A stretch of DNA of 64,000 nt from Flavobacteriaceae bacterium. Lineage in GTDB: Bacteria > Bacteroidota > Bacteroidia > Flavobacteriales > Flavobacteriaceae. Position 1 is the stretch's first letter. Each line of letters starts with the position of its first letter. The DNA lies in assembly GCA_013214065.1 (NCBI GenBank), contig JABSPK010000002.1, positions 372,001-436,000 on the forward strand, given 5' to 3'. The notes beneath the pieces are model-generated. The model saw only the letters and a program-made list of their open reading frames with translations, searched no databases and was not told the DNA's origin. Shown piece after piece: positions 55,023 to 63,573 of the stretch. The position numbers were made by a program, and so were the translations under genes.

Positions 55023-55087
55023 TGCCCTAAAGATGGCGCCTGTCCAAAAAGGTTGTCATCCACAATATTAACTTTGGGTTAAGGATG

Positions 55088-55924
55088 TCAGAAATCGAAA
55101 TTATCGGGGTCAGGCCCGAATCGCTTTCCTTGATCAAGACCGTCGAGCAATGCCATGTCTTCAGCGGCTAACTCAAAGTCGAATATAGCGGCATTCGCGA
55201 TGATCCGTTCTTTTTTCGTTGATTTCGGAATGGTCACCACCTCTTTCTGGAGGTCCCATCGCAAGGCGATTTGCGCAATGGTCTTTTGGTATTTCAAGGC
55301 GAGTGCCTCAAATTCCGGCATCGTAAAGATGTGCCCTTGCATCAAGGGTGACCACGCTTCATATTGAATCTTGTTTTTGGAACAAAAGTCAAGCAGTCCC
55401 TGTTGTACCAAATACGGATGGAATTCCATTTGGTTTACCATGGGTATGATGGAAGACCCTTGCATCAAATCGACCAACTGGTGTTCCAAAAAATTACTGA
55501 CCCCGATGGCCCTGACCCGTTTTTCAGCATACAGGCGTTCGAGGGCTTTCCAAGTATCTTTGTATTTACCTGCCACGGGCCAATGGATCAGATACAAGTC
55601 CAAATACTCCATATCCAATCGATCCAAGCTTTTATCAAAGGCCTTTAGCGTGTTATCATAGCCTTGATCGGCATTCCACACCTTACTGACCGTGAAGATC
55701 GATTCACGTTCGACATCGCTTTCCTTGATGCCCCTACCGACCCCAGCTTCATTTTTATAAATGGCGGCGGTATCGATATGTCGATACCCGGCCTCTAAGG
55801 CCCATTTGACCGCGTTCACGACTTCATCACCCTCTTCCGAAAGGTATACCCCCAATCCGAAGTAAGGCATTTCTACGCCGTTATGCAATGTAAAGGACCC
55901 TTGTAAATCAGTGATGTGTGCCAT
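55088..55924 (-). CDS. Aldo/keto reductase
   Basis: 278 residues. AKR catalytic residues: aspartate in HIDTAAIYKNE, lysine in SKVWNADQGY and histidine in YLIHWPV; NADPH-binding PKSTKKERI near the C-terminus. Reduces aldehydes or ketones; the 2,5-didehydrogluconate/morphine-type AKR5 group is nearest by memory. It lies 3 bases after the EnvC-like gene, at the end of the envelope run. Confidence 0.93.
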   Translation of the reverse strand: MAHITDLQGSFTLHNGVEMPYFGLGVYLSEEGDEVVNAVKWALEAGYRHIDTAAIYKNEAGVGRGIKESDVERESIFTVSKVWNADQGYDNTLKAFDKSLDRLDMEYLDLYLIHWPVAGKYKDTWKALERLYAEKRVRAIGVSNFLEHQLVDLMQGSSIIPMVNQMEFHPYLVQQGLLDFCSKNKIQYEAWSPLMQGHIFTMPEFEALALKYQKTIAQIALRWDLQKEVVTIPKSTKKERIIANAAIFDFELAAEDMALLDGLDQGKRFGPDPDNFDF

Positions 55925-55927
55925 AAT

Positions 55928-57151
55928 TCAAAGTTGGTATATCCAGTGTTCGGGATTCAACCGCTTGGTGTCTTCATAAAGATAAAACTTCAATTTCGTC
56001 GACCCGTTGATCCGGTTGGTGTGAATCTCACCCAAGGCTTCCTTTGCGGCGACCTTATCCCCTTTTTTCACGTAAACTTTCGAAAGGTTGTAGTACATGC
56101 TGATGTAGTTGCCATGCCGTACGAAAATCCCCTTTTGGCCCATGCGATAGGTTTCGACCGACATGACCTCCCCATCGAAAATGGCCCGGGCCTCAGCTCC
56201 TGAATCGGTCGCTATGGTCACTCCATTGTTGCGATGTTGTATGCCAGGATACACCTTGTCCTTATACACCCCGAACCCTTGGCTTTTTATCCCTTTCTCA
56301 ACCGGCCAGACCAGTTTGCCTTTGTTGGCGGTGAAACTGTTGGCGATCAGCTTTGCCTCAGGGGTCAATTCAAAACGCTCTCGGTTACTGCTTCCCGATT
56401 TCTTGTTCGAGCTGGCAATTGCCGACCGAATCAGACTTTTGATTTCACGATCGATCCTGCGGGTTTCCTTTTTCCTATCGTCGATTGCCGCTGCATACCG
56501 ACTTTCATTTTGACGTATACTACGCAATAGTTCTTTCTGACCATTGATTTCTTTCGAAAGCCCGTTTTTGACCCGGGTATTCTCCGCGATCAATTGCGCC
56601 TTTACCTTGCGTTGCTCGATCAAGCCTGAATTCAAGGCAGATAGTTCCTGGGCCGTGGCCATGATATCATCCCCTTGCTGTTTGCGATGTTGGGCATACT
56701 GTTTGAGATACTGCGCCCTTTTGAACGCTTGGAAAAAGTTGCTGGAAGAGAGCAAAAACAATAAGCGATTCTGCTCAGAGCGGTTTTGATACGATCTTAC
56801 GATCAACTGGGCATAGTCCTTTTTCAATAGCTCGAGGTCTTCCCTCAACTTTGAGATTTTGCGAACATTGGCATTGATCTGTCGGTTGAGCAAATTCGCC
56901 TGTTGGTTCGTTAGCCGGATCAATTGTTGGCTCATGTTGATTTTTCGATCCAGCGCTTCGACCTGTTCCAACACGCTTCCTTTTTGCTGTTGTTCCTCAG
57001 ATAATAACCGATCGTATTCCTTGATTTCCTTTTGTAGTCTTGCCCGTTTCGCCTCGAGGGCCTTTTGTTCTGAACTTTGCGCTTGAAGACCCCATGACCA
57101 CAGGCAAAGCAGCAAGATCGATAACAAGCGGTATGTATGGGTAAAGCGCAT
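55928..57151 (-). CDS. EnvC-like murein hydrolase activator
   Basis: 407 residues. Signal peptide (LLSILLLCLWSWGLQAQ), a long coiled coil (about 25-250, rich in Lys/Glu/Gln heptads), and a C-terminal LytM/M23 domain (about 285-405). Metal ligands of active LytM enzymes are missing: HRNNGVTIAT has Thr in place of Asp, and the HxH motif reads LKFYLY. It is thus likely a non-catalytic activator of amidases in daughter-cell separation, as for EnvC. Follows DUF4292 directly. Confidence 0.9.
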   Translation of the reverse strand: MRFTHTYRLLSILLLCLWSWGLQAQSSEQKALEAKRARLQKEIKEYDRLLSEEQQQKGSVLEQVEALDRKINMSQQLIRLTNQQANLLNRQINANVRKISKLREDLELLKKDYAQLIVRSYQNRSEQNRLLFLLSSSNFFQAFKRAQYLKQYAQHRKQQGDDIMATAQELSALNSGLIEQRKVKAQLIAENTRVKNGLSKEINGQKELLRSIRQNESRYAAAIDDRKKETRRIDREIKSLIRSAIASSNKKSGSSNRERFELTPEAKLIANSFTANKGKLVWPVEKGIKSQGFGVYKDKVYPGIQHRNNGVTIATDSGAEARAIFDGEVMSVETYRMGQKGIFVRHGNYISMYYNLSKVYVKKGDKVAAKEALGEIHTNRINGSTKLKFYLYEDTKRLNPEHWIYQL

Positions 57152-57937
57152 TTATTTTAAGACGATCTCTTTGTATCCTTTAGGTATCCGGTATGGAAAA
57201 TTCAGTTTTCTATTGAATTCGATGTTCCTGAAATCCAGGTCGATGGTATTGGTAGTGCCCTCGGTGATCGCCTCAATGGCCACGGTGTTGGGCAAGACTT
57301 TCCGTTCAACTTCTTGATAGCTATAGGCCATTTTCAAAAAACGATCTTCCCAGGGTTGCGAGATCTGCTGACTCGAAATCCTGAAGTTCTGGGGTTCCAA
57401 AAAGAAAAGGATCTTGAACAAATCGTTTTCTTTTTTAGGTTTCAACCCATAGGTGTCGGCGGTATTGGCAGCGATGTATTTACGGTCCCTGAGGTCCAAA
57501 ACCGCATTTCCCAAAAGGAGATCCTGCACTTGTCCGAAATCGAGCTCGGTGCCCAACAGTTGACTGAGGTAACTGAAATCACCGTCGAAGAATTCTTTTT
57601 CGAGCTTGTTGTAAAAGGACACTTTTTCCGGGGTGATCTTGGCTTTGAGTATCCCTAATGGCGCACTGATCCAAATGACCTCGTCCTTTTTCATGCGCAA
57701 GCTCACGGTCGTACCGCTGTCAGCCCTACCGTCAGAGTAATCGATTTTGACCCGCCCACTGATGGTCTCGAAATCAATGGCGTTGTCGTAGTGCTTCTCA
57801 ATGGCCTTTTTGGCAGAAACCGAGGTGTCGAGTTCCCCATTGGCTATTGCCTTCTTTGAGGTACAAGAAATCAGCATAACGCCACTAAACGTCAAAACCA
57901 GAAAGGGTCGGGTTATACTCATCATTGGCCTTATCAT
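57152..57937 (-). CDS. DUF4292 lipoprotein
   Basis: 261 residues with lipobox cysteine at 25 (GVMLISC). The mature part (FETISGRVKIDYSDG, TTVSLRMKKDEVIWISAPLG, and so on) has the half-open beta-barrel layout of LolA/LolB-like DUF4292 proteins, suggesting binding of a lipid or envelope lipoprotein at the outer membrane (inference). Co-transcribed with the TPR gene upstream (4-base overlap) and the EnvC-like gene downstream. Confidence 0.88.
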   Translation of the reverse strand: MIRPMMSITRPFLVLTFSGVMLISCTSKKAIANGELDTSVSAKKAIEKHYDNAIDFETISGRVKIDYSDGRADSGTTVSLRMKKDEVIWISAPLGILKAKITPEKVSFYNKLEKEFFDGDFSYLSQLLGTELDFGQVQDLLLGNAVLDLRDRKYIAANTADTYGLKPKKENDLFKILFFLEPQNFRISSQQISQPWEDRFLKMAYSYQEVERKVLPNTVAIEAITEGTTNTIDLDFRNIEFNRKLNFPYRIPKGYKEIVLK

Positions 57938-58878
57938 AATCCTGATTTCACTTTACTAAGGTATTCATTTGCTTTCGAAGTATTGCCCAAGGCCGTATGC
58001 GCCGCGGCCATTTCTTGGTAGATCTTGTTCATGGTTATACCTGGTTCAAAAAGATAGTCCAACCCGGTCTGTAGGACCTCCAGAGCCTCATTAGGCTTCC
58101 CGTTCTTGTTCAAGGCAGCTCCATAGAAATAATAGAATTCGGGTTGTAAGGGGAAGGTCTCTACCGCATCAACGGCCACGTCCTCGAGGGCTTTGAAATC
58201 TTCAGCTTCCAAGAGCTCCATCATTCTATCACGAACAGCATCAGTGGGATTCTTCGCATCCGATGTTGGAGGTTTGGTAGTTGCCGATGTATTGACGGTT
58301 ATAGCCGATTTCTTCGATCGAAGGGTGTCGTTGATCTTTAGGGTAAGTTCGCGTGCCAAATCGCTTTTTTGGTGCTCCAAGACCTTCAATGCGGCTTCGT
58401 ACTGGGCGTTCTTGAAATAAATAAGGGCCAGATTGGCCTGCAACTTTTCGTCGGTGTAGGGCAAGGTGTCGGACAAAGATTGGATACTCGTGTCTTGTTT
58501 ATCCAGGACCTTGATCAAGGTGTCGAGAAACCAATAATTCGATGCTTCGGCGACCACACACTCGATAGCATAGCGTTGCGCCGTAAAATACCGGCCGTCT
58601 AGAAAATAGGTCTTGGCGAGTTCATGGTCGACGGCGATCACCGTGGGATCCATCTGCTTGCATGACAACAAGAGGTTGATCGCCCGGTCGTAGTTTTGGA
58701 TGCCTTTTTGTTTCAGGGCTTCAAAAAAGGTTTCTTGAAAATCATCGGTGTATTCTTCCAGAAAGACCTCGGCACTCTCTTCTTCGGGCAACACTTTGGG
58801 TGATTCTTGGGCACAGAGCGTCCCAAGCGTTGTCAACGCCACCAGCACTAAAAGCGAATATGTTTTTAAACCATTCAT
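57934..58878 (-). CDS. Tetratricopeptide-repeat secreted protein
   Basis: 314 residues from the ATG at 58878. Signal peptide (LLVLVALTTLGTLCAQ). Several TPR-like helix pairs are seen: FFEALKQKGIQNYDRAINLLLSCKQ (in part), ANLALIYFKNAQYEAALKVLE, FYYFYGAALNKNGKPNEALEVL and MAAAHTALGNTSKANEYLSKV. A protein-protein scaffold in the periplasm; partners unknown, the DUF4292 lipoprotein and EnvC-like protein being the obvious candidates. Confidence 0.87.
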   Translation of the reverse strand: MNGLKTYSLLVLVALTTLGTLCAQESPKVLPEEESAEVFLEEYTDDFQETFFEALKQKGIQNYDRAINLLLSCKQMDPTVIAVDHELAKTYFLDGRYFTAQRYAIECVVAEASNYWFLDTLIKVLDKQDTSIQSLSDTLPYTDEKLQANLALIYFKNAQYEAALKVLEHQKSDLARELTLKINDTLRSKKSAITVNTSATTKPPTSDAKNPTDAVRDRMMELLEAEDFKALEDVAVDAVETFPLQPEFYYFYGAALNKNGKPNEALEVLQTGLDYLFEPGITMNKIYQEMAAAHTALGNTSKANEYLSKVKSGL

Positions 58879-58911
58879 CTTCTTTTGCTTCAAGTCGGCC
58901 CTCAATTCCGA

Positions 58912-59928
58912 TTACTCCAATACTGAAAAATCACCGATGCTCAGTGTCTCGAAATTCCCATTATACCGCACATGGTTGCCTATCATGGCATTATCCAAAT
59001 TAGCGTTTTTGATGCTGCTATTGCTTTGGATTAAGCTATTTTTAACGGTTGACGACTCGATTTCGGTATGATCCCCGATCGACACATATGGCCCAACGGT
59101 CGTATTTTTCAATACCACGCCTTTTCCGATATAACAAGGCGGTACGATGTTGGCATTCTCGGTCCGTACCGAGGCGTCTATCAAGGGTTCTCCGTCGTTT
59201 TCCAAAAATCCCAGCATGCGTTGGTTGGTTTCAACGGTCACGTTTTTGTTCCCACAGTCCATCCATTCATCCACTTTCCCACTTACGAAAACCTTGCCGT
59301 CGGCCATCATGCGTTTGATCCCATCATTGATCTGGTATTCACCGCCATTGATGATCTCATTATCCAAGACGAATTGCAACTCTTTTCGTAACACCGCGAT
59401 GTCTTTAAAATAATAGATGCCGATGACCGCTTGATCACTGACAAAGGTCTGGGGCTTTTCGACCAGTTCGACGATATGTCCTTTTTCGTTGAGATTCACG
59501 ACACCGAAGGCTTCAGGATTGGCCACTTTCTTTGTCCAAATCACACTGTCGGCCTCTTTGTCCAAATCAAAGTCGGCCCGAATCAAGGTATCGGCATAGG
59601 CGACCACGGCAGGCCCCGATAAAGAAGGTTCGGCACACATGATGGCATGACCGGTGCCCTTGGGGTCCAATTGTCTGTAAATACTGGCTTTTGCATCCAA
59701 TTCGTTCGCCAAGCGTTCGAGACTCGCTACGACGCTGTCATCGAAAAATGCGGGGTCGCCCAAAATAAAGGCCACTTCTTCTATGGGTTCGCCTAAAACC
59801 TTGGCAATATCGCCCACCAAACGATGCACGATGGGTTTTCCGGCGACTGGAATCAACGGTTTCGGAACCGTAAGGGTATGAGGGCGCAATCGAGATCCTC
59901 GACCGGCCATGGGCACAATAATTTTCAT
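58912..59928 (-). CDS. Sugar-1-phosphate nucleotidyltransferase
   Basis: 338 residues. N-terminal nucleotidyltransferase domain begins MKIIVPMAGRGSRLRPHTLT and PKPLIPVAGKP (GxGxRLxPxT...PK signature, about 8-32), with FVYADTLI-like VAYADTLIRADFDLD. The C-terminal part (about 250-335) has left-handed beta-helix hexapeptides (IGKGVVLKNTTVGPYVSIGD, SSTVKNSLIQSN). Makes an NDP-sugar for glycan synthesis; sugar not deducible. Confidence 0.92.
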   Translation of the reverse strand: MKIIVPMAGRGSRLRPHTLTVPKPLIPVAGKPIVHRLVGDIAKVLGEPIEEVAFILGDPAFFDDSVVASLERLANELDAKASIYRQLDPKGTGHAIMCAEPSLSGPAVVAYADTLIRADFDLDKEADSVIWTKKVANPEAFGVVNLNEKGHIVELVEKPQTFVSDQAVIGIYYFKDIAVLRKELQFVLDNEIINGGEYQINDGIKRMMADGKVFVSGKVDEWMDCGNKNVTVETNQRMLGFLENDGEPLIDASVRTENANIVPPCYIGKGVVLKNTTVGPYVSIGDHTEIESSTVKNSLIQSNSSIKNANLDNAMIGNHVRYNGNFETLSIGDFSVLE

Positions 59929-59954
59929 AGGGTATAGCTTAGTTGCAATCTTTA

Positions 59955-60398
59955 TTATTTCGTTCCGGTACTTCCGAACCCCCCTTCACCCCTTTCGGTG
60001 ATCGACAAGGAAGCTACTTCGGTCCAATCGGCCCTTTCGTGTTTTGCAATGACGAGCTGGGCGACTCGTTCCCCGTCTTCGACCACGAAATCTTCATTTG
60101 AAAGGTTGACCAAAATTACTCCGATCTCACCTCGGTAATCGGCATCTATAGTGCCTGGGGCATTCAAAACGGTAATCCCTTTCTTAGCCGACAAGCCACT
60201 TCGGGGACGGACTTGGGCTTCGAAACCGACAGGTAATTCGATGAACAAACCGGTTTTGATGATCGCCCGCTCCAAGGGTTTCAATCGAATGCTTTCGGAA
60301 AGGTCGGCACGTAGGTCCATTCCAGCGGAAGCCTCGGTCTCATAATGGGGTAACGGATGTTTGGATTTGTTTATTATGGGAATGGTCATGGATCTCAT
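59955..60398 (-). CDS. dut: dUTP diphosphatase
   Basis: 147 residues (or 144 if started at the ATG at 60389). All five trimeric dUTPase motifs are present: [39 protein letters not shown] and [10 protein letters not shown]. Hydrolyses dUTP to dUMP, keeping uracil out of DNA. Between the flippase and nucleotidyltransferase genes with short gaps. Confidence 0.97.
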   Translation of the reverse strand: MRSMTIPIINKSKHPLPHYETEASAGMDLRADLSESIRLKPLERAIIKTGLFIELPVGFEAQVRPRSGLSAKKGITVLNAPGTIDADYRGEIGVILVNLSNEDFVVEDGERVAQLVIAKHERADWTEVASLSITERGEGGFGSTGTK

Positions 60399-60428
60399 CC
60401 TATGGGTGGTAAAATGGCTTTGCGATTT

Positions 60429-61904
60429 CTATTTGGGAGAGAGCGGCTTATTCAAGAACACGCTTTTCAATCGCGCTCCTTCCATCTTATAAATCAATCC
60501 CAAAAATAACAAAAGTAGGAGGCTTCCTAAGATTAAATTGCGATCAAATACATAAAAGGACAAGGCGGAAAACAAGATGGAGAGCCCCCCATAAAAAAGG
60601 ATTTTACGCATGTTGTATGGGATGGGATAGTACCTTCTTCCGAAGAAAAACGACAACAGCATCATGCTGCCATAGGCCGCCAAGGTGGCCCATGCCGAGG
60701 CCATATAGCCGATTTTATCGATCAAGGCCAAATTGATGATCAGGGTCAACAAGGCGCCGATCGAAGAAATATAGGCGCCGAATTTGGTGCGGTCGGTGAT
60801 TTTGTACCAAACCGACAGGTTGTGGTAAATGCCGAGGCAAAAACTGGCCAAAACCACGATGGGTACGATTTCCATGGCCTCCCAATACGCTTCGTCCCTA
60901 ACGAACAACACTTTCAGGACATCAGCGAATACCACTACACCCAATAAGATGACACTGCCCAAGATGACGAAGTAGTTGGTGATTTGGGCATAGGTCTTTT
61001 GGGGATTCTCACTTTTGGCATGGCTGAAGAAAAAGGGTTCGATCCCCATTCGAAAAGCGGTTCCGAACAGCGTCATGAAAAGGGCCAACTTCAAACAGGC
61101 TGCATATTTGCCGACCTCACTGCGCGCGGTATCCTGTGGCAACAGCTCATCTAGTAATATTCGATTTGCCACTTCATTGACCGTAAAGGCAATACCAGCG
61201 ATCAATACCGGGGCGGCATAGACCATCATGCGCCTCCACAAGCCGGAGTCGAAACGGTAATCACTTTGAAAATACAATCGCAGCATCAAAAATAGGGTTA
61301 CCCCACTGGCTACGAGCATGGCGATAAAAATGTAGGCGATCTCGAAATCGGGCTTATAGAGGCGCGCCATAAAGCCGTCCGGGTCGGCTTCGGCCATACC
61401 AGGTAGAATGAGTAAAAAAAAGATATTCAGCCCAAGATTAATGACCACATTGGTGAATTTAACCACCGCATAGCGCATCGGTTTTTCATTGGCCCTCAGC
61501 CAAGCGAAAGGTATGATCACCAAGGCGTCCAAAGCCAAGATGAATATGGCGAAGCGAATGTATCGAGCTTCGATCCCCACACTTGAGGCGATGGCTTCCA
61601 ATCCGAACAGTCCGATCAACACGAACAATGTGGTAGATAACAATAGGGACCAAAGGGATGTGGACACAACGAGCCTAGGGTCATCGTCGCCATTGTAAAA
61701 CCTGAAAAACGCCGTTTCCATACCGTACGCCAAAACCACATTGAATATGGCGAACCACGCAAAGATTACCGAAACCTCACCATACCCTGCCGTTGCCAAA
61801 ACCCCGGTATAAAGCGGGAGCAATAAAAATGAGAGCATTCGTGGCAAGACCGTCGCCAATCCGTAGATAAAGGTCTGCTTGAAAAGTTTTTTAAGTGGGT
61901 TCAC
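60429..61904 (-). CDS. Polysaccharide flippase (Wzx/MATE-like)
   Basis: 491 residues with about fourteen hydrophobic helices; begins FKQTFIYGLATVLPRMLSFLLLPLYTGVL, the usual start of oligosaccharide-lipid flippases. Polar helix residues and GMETAFFRFYNGDDD, NEVANRILLDELLPQD are typical. Moves a lipid-linked glycan across the inner membrane. It heads the seven-gene minus-strand envelope run that ends at the aldo/keto reductase. Confidence 0.9.
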   Translation of the reverse strand: MNPLKKLFKQTFIYGLATVLPRMLSFLLLPLYTGVLATAGYGEVSVIFAWFAIFNVVLAYGMETAFFRFYNGDDDPRLVVSTSLWSLLLSTTLFVLIGLFGLEAIASSVGIEARYIRFAIFILALDALVIIPFAWLRANEKPMRYAVVKFTNVVINLGLNIFFLLILPGMAEADPDGFMARLYKPDFEIAYIFIAMLVASGVTLFLMLRLYFQSDYRFDSGLWRRMMVYAAPVLIAGIAFTVNEVANRILLDELLPQDTARSEVGKYAACLKLALFMTLFGTAFRMGIEPFFFSHAKSENPQKTYAQITNYFVILGSVILLGVVVFADVLKVLFVRDEAYWEAMEIVPIVVLASFCLGIYHNLSVWYKITDRTKFGAYISSIGALLTLIINLALIDKIGYMASAWATLAAYGSMMLLSFFFGRRYYPIPYNMRKILFYGGLSILFSALSFYVFDRNLILGSLLLLLFLGLIYKMEGARLKSVFLNKPLSPK

Positions 61905-61928
61905 TACCTAACCGCTATTAACTACGGA

Positions 61929-61949
61929 CCCCGAAGTTTAGCTTCGGGG
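61929..61949. other. Perfect 8-bp hairpin upstream of the flippase gene
   Basis: CCCCGAAG (61929-61936), TTTAG, CTTCGGGG (61942-61949). No T-run follows on either strand. It separates the lipoprotein gene from the flippase run and may act as a weak terminator or as an mRNA-stabilising stem. Confidence 0.5.
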
Positions 61950-62004
61950 CCGCATCGTATAAAAGTAACCAATAAGGCAGTTCGCGCAAAATGCGGTATC
62001 GTAC

Positions 62005-62499
62005 TTATTGGTAAATCAAAGGTTTCTTTTCTTTGATCCCGTCGATTTTGACATAGACCAGTTTTCCACCATCCAAATAACTGACCACGCATTCGGTGGG
62101 TTCCAATTCGAAGGGGAATTTCCCTTTTAACTTGGGCGGCTGGTTGCCGACTTCCTTGTTGCCATCGGAGTGCATGACCATGTCTGCCTTTTCCTCGCTT
62201 ACGTCCATGAAGTTGGCTTTGGCCATCCAGACCCCATCCTTCGAAGCGAAAGTGACCGGTGCGACCTTACCCCGAAAATAGGCTTCCTGCATTTTGAGAT
62301 TATCGAGGTTATCACCCATGACCGGAATCTCGAGCAACATTCCCGAACCTGTTTCGGCACGGCCTCCCTTCCAAGACTGGCAGCTGGCTTCACCCAACTC
62401 GAACGGAGGATTGTCGACCAGTTTCTTTTGGGAAGAACAACTGGATAGTGAAAAAGCGATAACGATCATGGCAAACGTAAAGAGTTTCATAGATTCCAA
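62005..62499 (-). CDS. Hypothetical lipoprotein
   Basis: 161 to 164 residues; the ATG at 62490 gives a better signal, with lipobox cysteine at 18 (AFSLSSC). The mature part begins SSQKKLVDNPPFELGEASCQSW and continues beta-rich (VMGDNLDNLKMQEAYFRGKV, LKGKFPFELEPTECVVSYLDG), a small outer-membrane-type lipoprotein seen in Flavobacteriia. Function unknown. A TAAATTTG -7-like element lies at 62525-62532 on the minus strand. Confidence 0.82.
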   Translation of the reverse strand: MESMKLFTFAMIVIAFSLSSCSSQKKLVDNPPFELGEASCQSWKGGRAETGSGMLLEIPVMGDNLDNLKMQEAYFRGKVAPVTFASKDGVWMAKANFMDVSEEKADMVMHSDGNKEVGNQPPKLKGKFPFELEPTECVVSYLDGGKLVYVKIDGIKEKKPLIYQ

Positions 62500-62541
62500 T
62501 TTAAGTGTCTTAAAGATATGAAACCAAATTTAGTGCCACGA

Positions 62542-63105
62542 TTATCGAAGGGACTTTAATTCAAACAGTTCGCGCTGTGTCTGCCTGTAGATGATGACCG
62601 CCAATACGATCAGGGATAGTGCCCCCGAACAGACCAAATACAGGAAAAAACCGGTCGAAAATACCACTTTGAAGGTCGGTAGCAATAACACGAATCCCAC
62701 ACAATACAAGAGGTATAGGATCGGGGTAATGATCGTATGCAACCTTTTGCGACGTTGATAGTACCCCAACAAAGCCGACGCGAATGTTTGTGCGTTGACC
62801 GTGGGATCCAATGTCGCCAGTTGTCTTTTATCCATGACCTCGATGATGATCCTGATGACCAGTACGGAGGCCATCAATATGAGGCCAAAGTTCAATAGGG
62901 TCTTCCCGAACCGTAGCGCATACATCAGATACCCCAAAAGCACCAGAACAGTGATGGTCATGACCCAATTTCCTATTTTTTGGCCCCGTTTGATTTGGGA
63001 TAGCTTTTGTTGGATTTGTAGGATATCGTTCGCCGTGTTCGTAGGCGCACCGGATTCCTTTCTCCAGCTTGCCTTTATTTCTTCATAATTTTCCATGGTG
63101 TACAC
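62542..63105 (-). CDS. Membrane protein paired with ECF sigma factor
   Basis: 187 residues (184 from the second ATG at 63096). The N-terminal segment (MENYEEIKASWRKESG, NDILQIQQKLSQIKRGQKIG) is polar, then four hydrophobic helices in two pairs (WVMTITVLVLLGYLMYAL, FGLILMASVLVIRIIIEVM, ITPILYLLYCVGFVLLLP, LVCSGALSLIVLAVIIYR). It overlaps the sigma factor by 23 bases, so it is probably its membrane regulator (inference), although no zinc-finger anti-sigma motif is present. Confidence 0.8.
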   Translation of the reverse strand: MYTMENYEEIKASWRKESGAPTNTANDILQIQQKLSQIKRGQKIGNWVMTITVLVLLGYLMYALRFGKTLLNFGLILMASVLVIRIIIEVMDKRQLATLDPTVNAQTFASALLGYYQRRKRLHTIITPILYLLYCVGFVLLLPTFKVVFSTGFFLYLVCSGALSLIVLAVIIYRQTQRELFELKSLR

Positions 63106-63568
63106 AATGGGATAAGGTTTTTTTTATTCTATGGATGCGTACCCTGACGGCTTCATGGGTCGTTCCCATAATGGCCGCGATTTCCTTTTGGGGTACGTCT
63201 TCGAGATCCAATAATATCATGGTTTTCTCGTCTTTCTTCAGTCGATCGATACAACGATGGAGTTTTTTATAGCGGTCTTCTTCCCGTTGTGTATCTGAAG
63301 GTGTTTCCGCATCCTCCAACACCTGCTCCGGCAAGGAGACGTATTTTGATTTTCGCAATTCCATCAAACAGGTATTGACCGCTATACGATACAACCAGGT
63401 GGTGATCTTCGCTTCGTTCCTAAATCCATCAAGATGGGTCAGTACCTTTAGAAACACTTCCTGGGTCAAGTCTTCTGCCAGAGCCGCGTTGCCTTTGACA
63501 TAACCGAGACAGACCCGATAAATGGCCTCGCGGTGTTCCCCATAGATGGTTTCGAAGTTGGTCTTCAT
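63083..63568 (-). CDS. ECF RNA polymerase sigma factor
   Basis: 161 residues from the ATG at 63568; a longer frame to 63610 would overlap the upstream gene. Region 2 (YRVCLGYVKGNAALAEDLTQEVFLKVL, in part, about 16-42; ITTWLYRIAVNTCLMELRK) and region 4 (LKKDEKTMILLDLEDVPQKEIAAIMG, in part; THEAVRVRIHRIKKTL) are clear. Signal and targets unknown. Five bases separate it from the upstream alpha/beta hydrolase gene. Confidence 0.94.
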   Translation of the reverse strand: MKTNFETIYGEHREAIYRVCLGYVKGNAALAEDLTQEVFLKVLTHLDGFRNEAKITTWLYRIAVNTCLMELRKSKYVSLPEQVLEDAETPSDTQREEDRYKKLHRCIDRLKKDEKTMILLDLEDVPQKEIAAIMGTTHEAVRVRIHRIKKTLSHCVHHGKL

Positions 63569-63573
63569 CGGTA

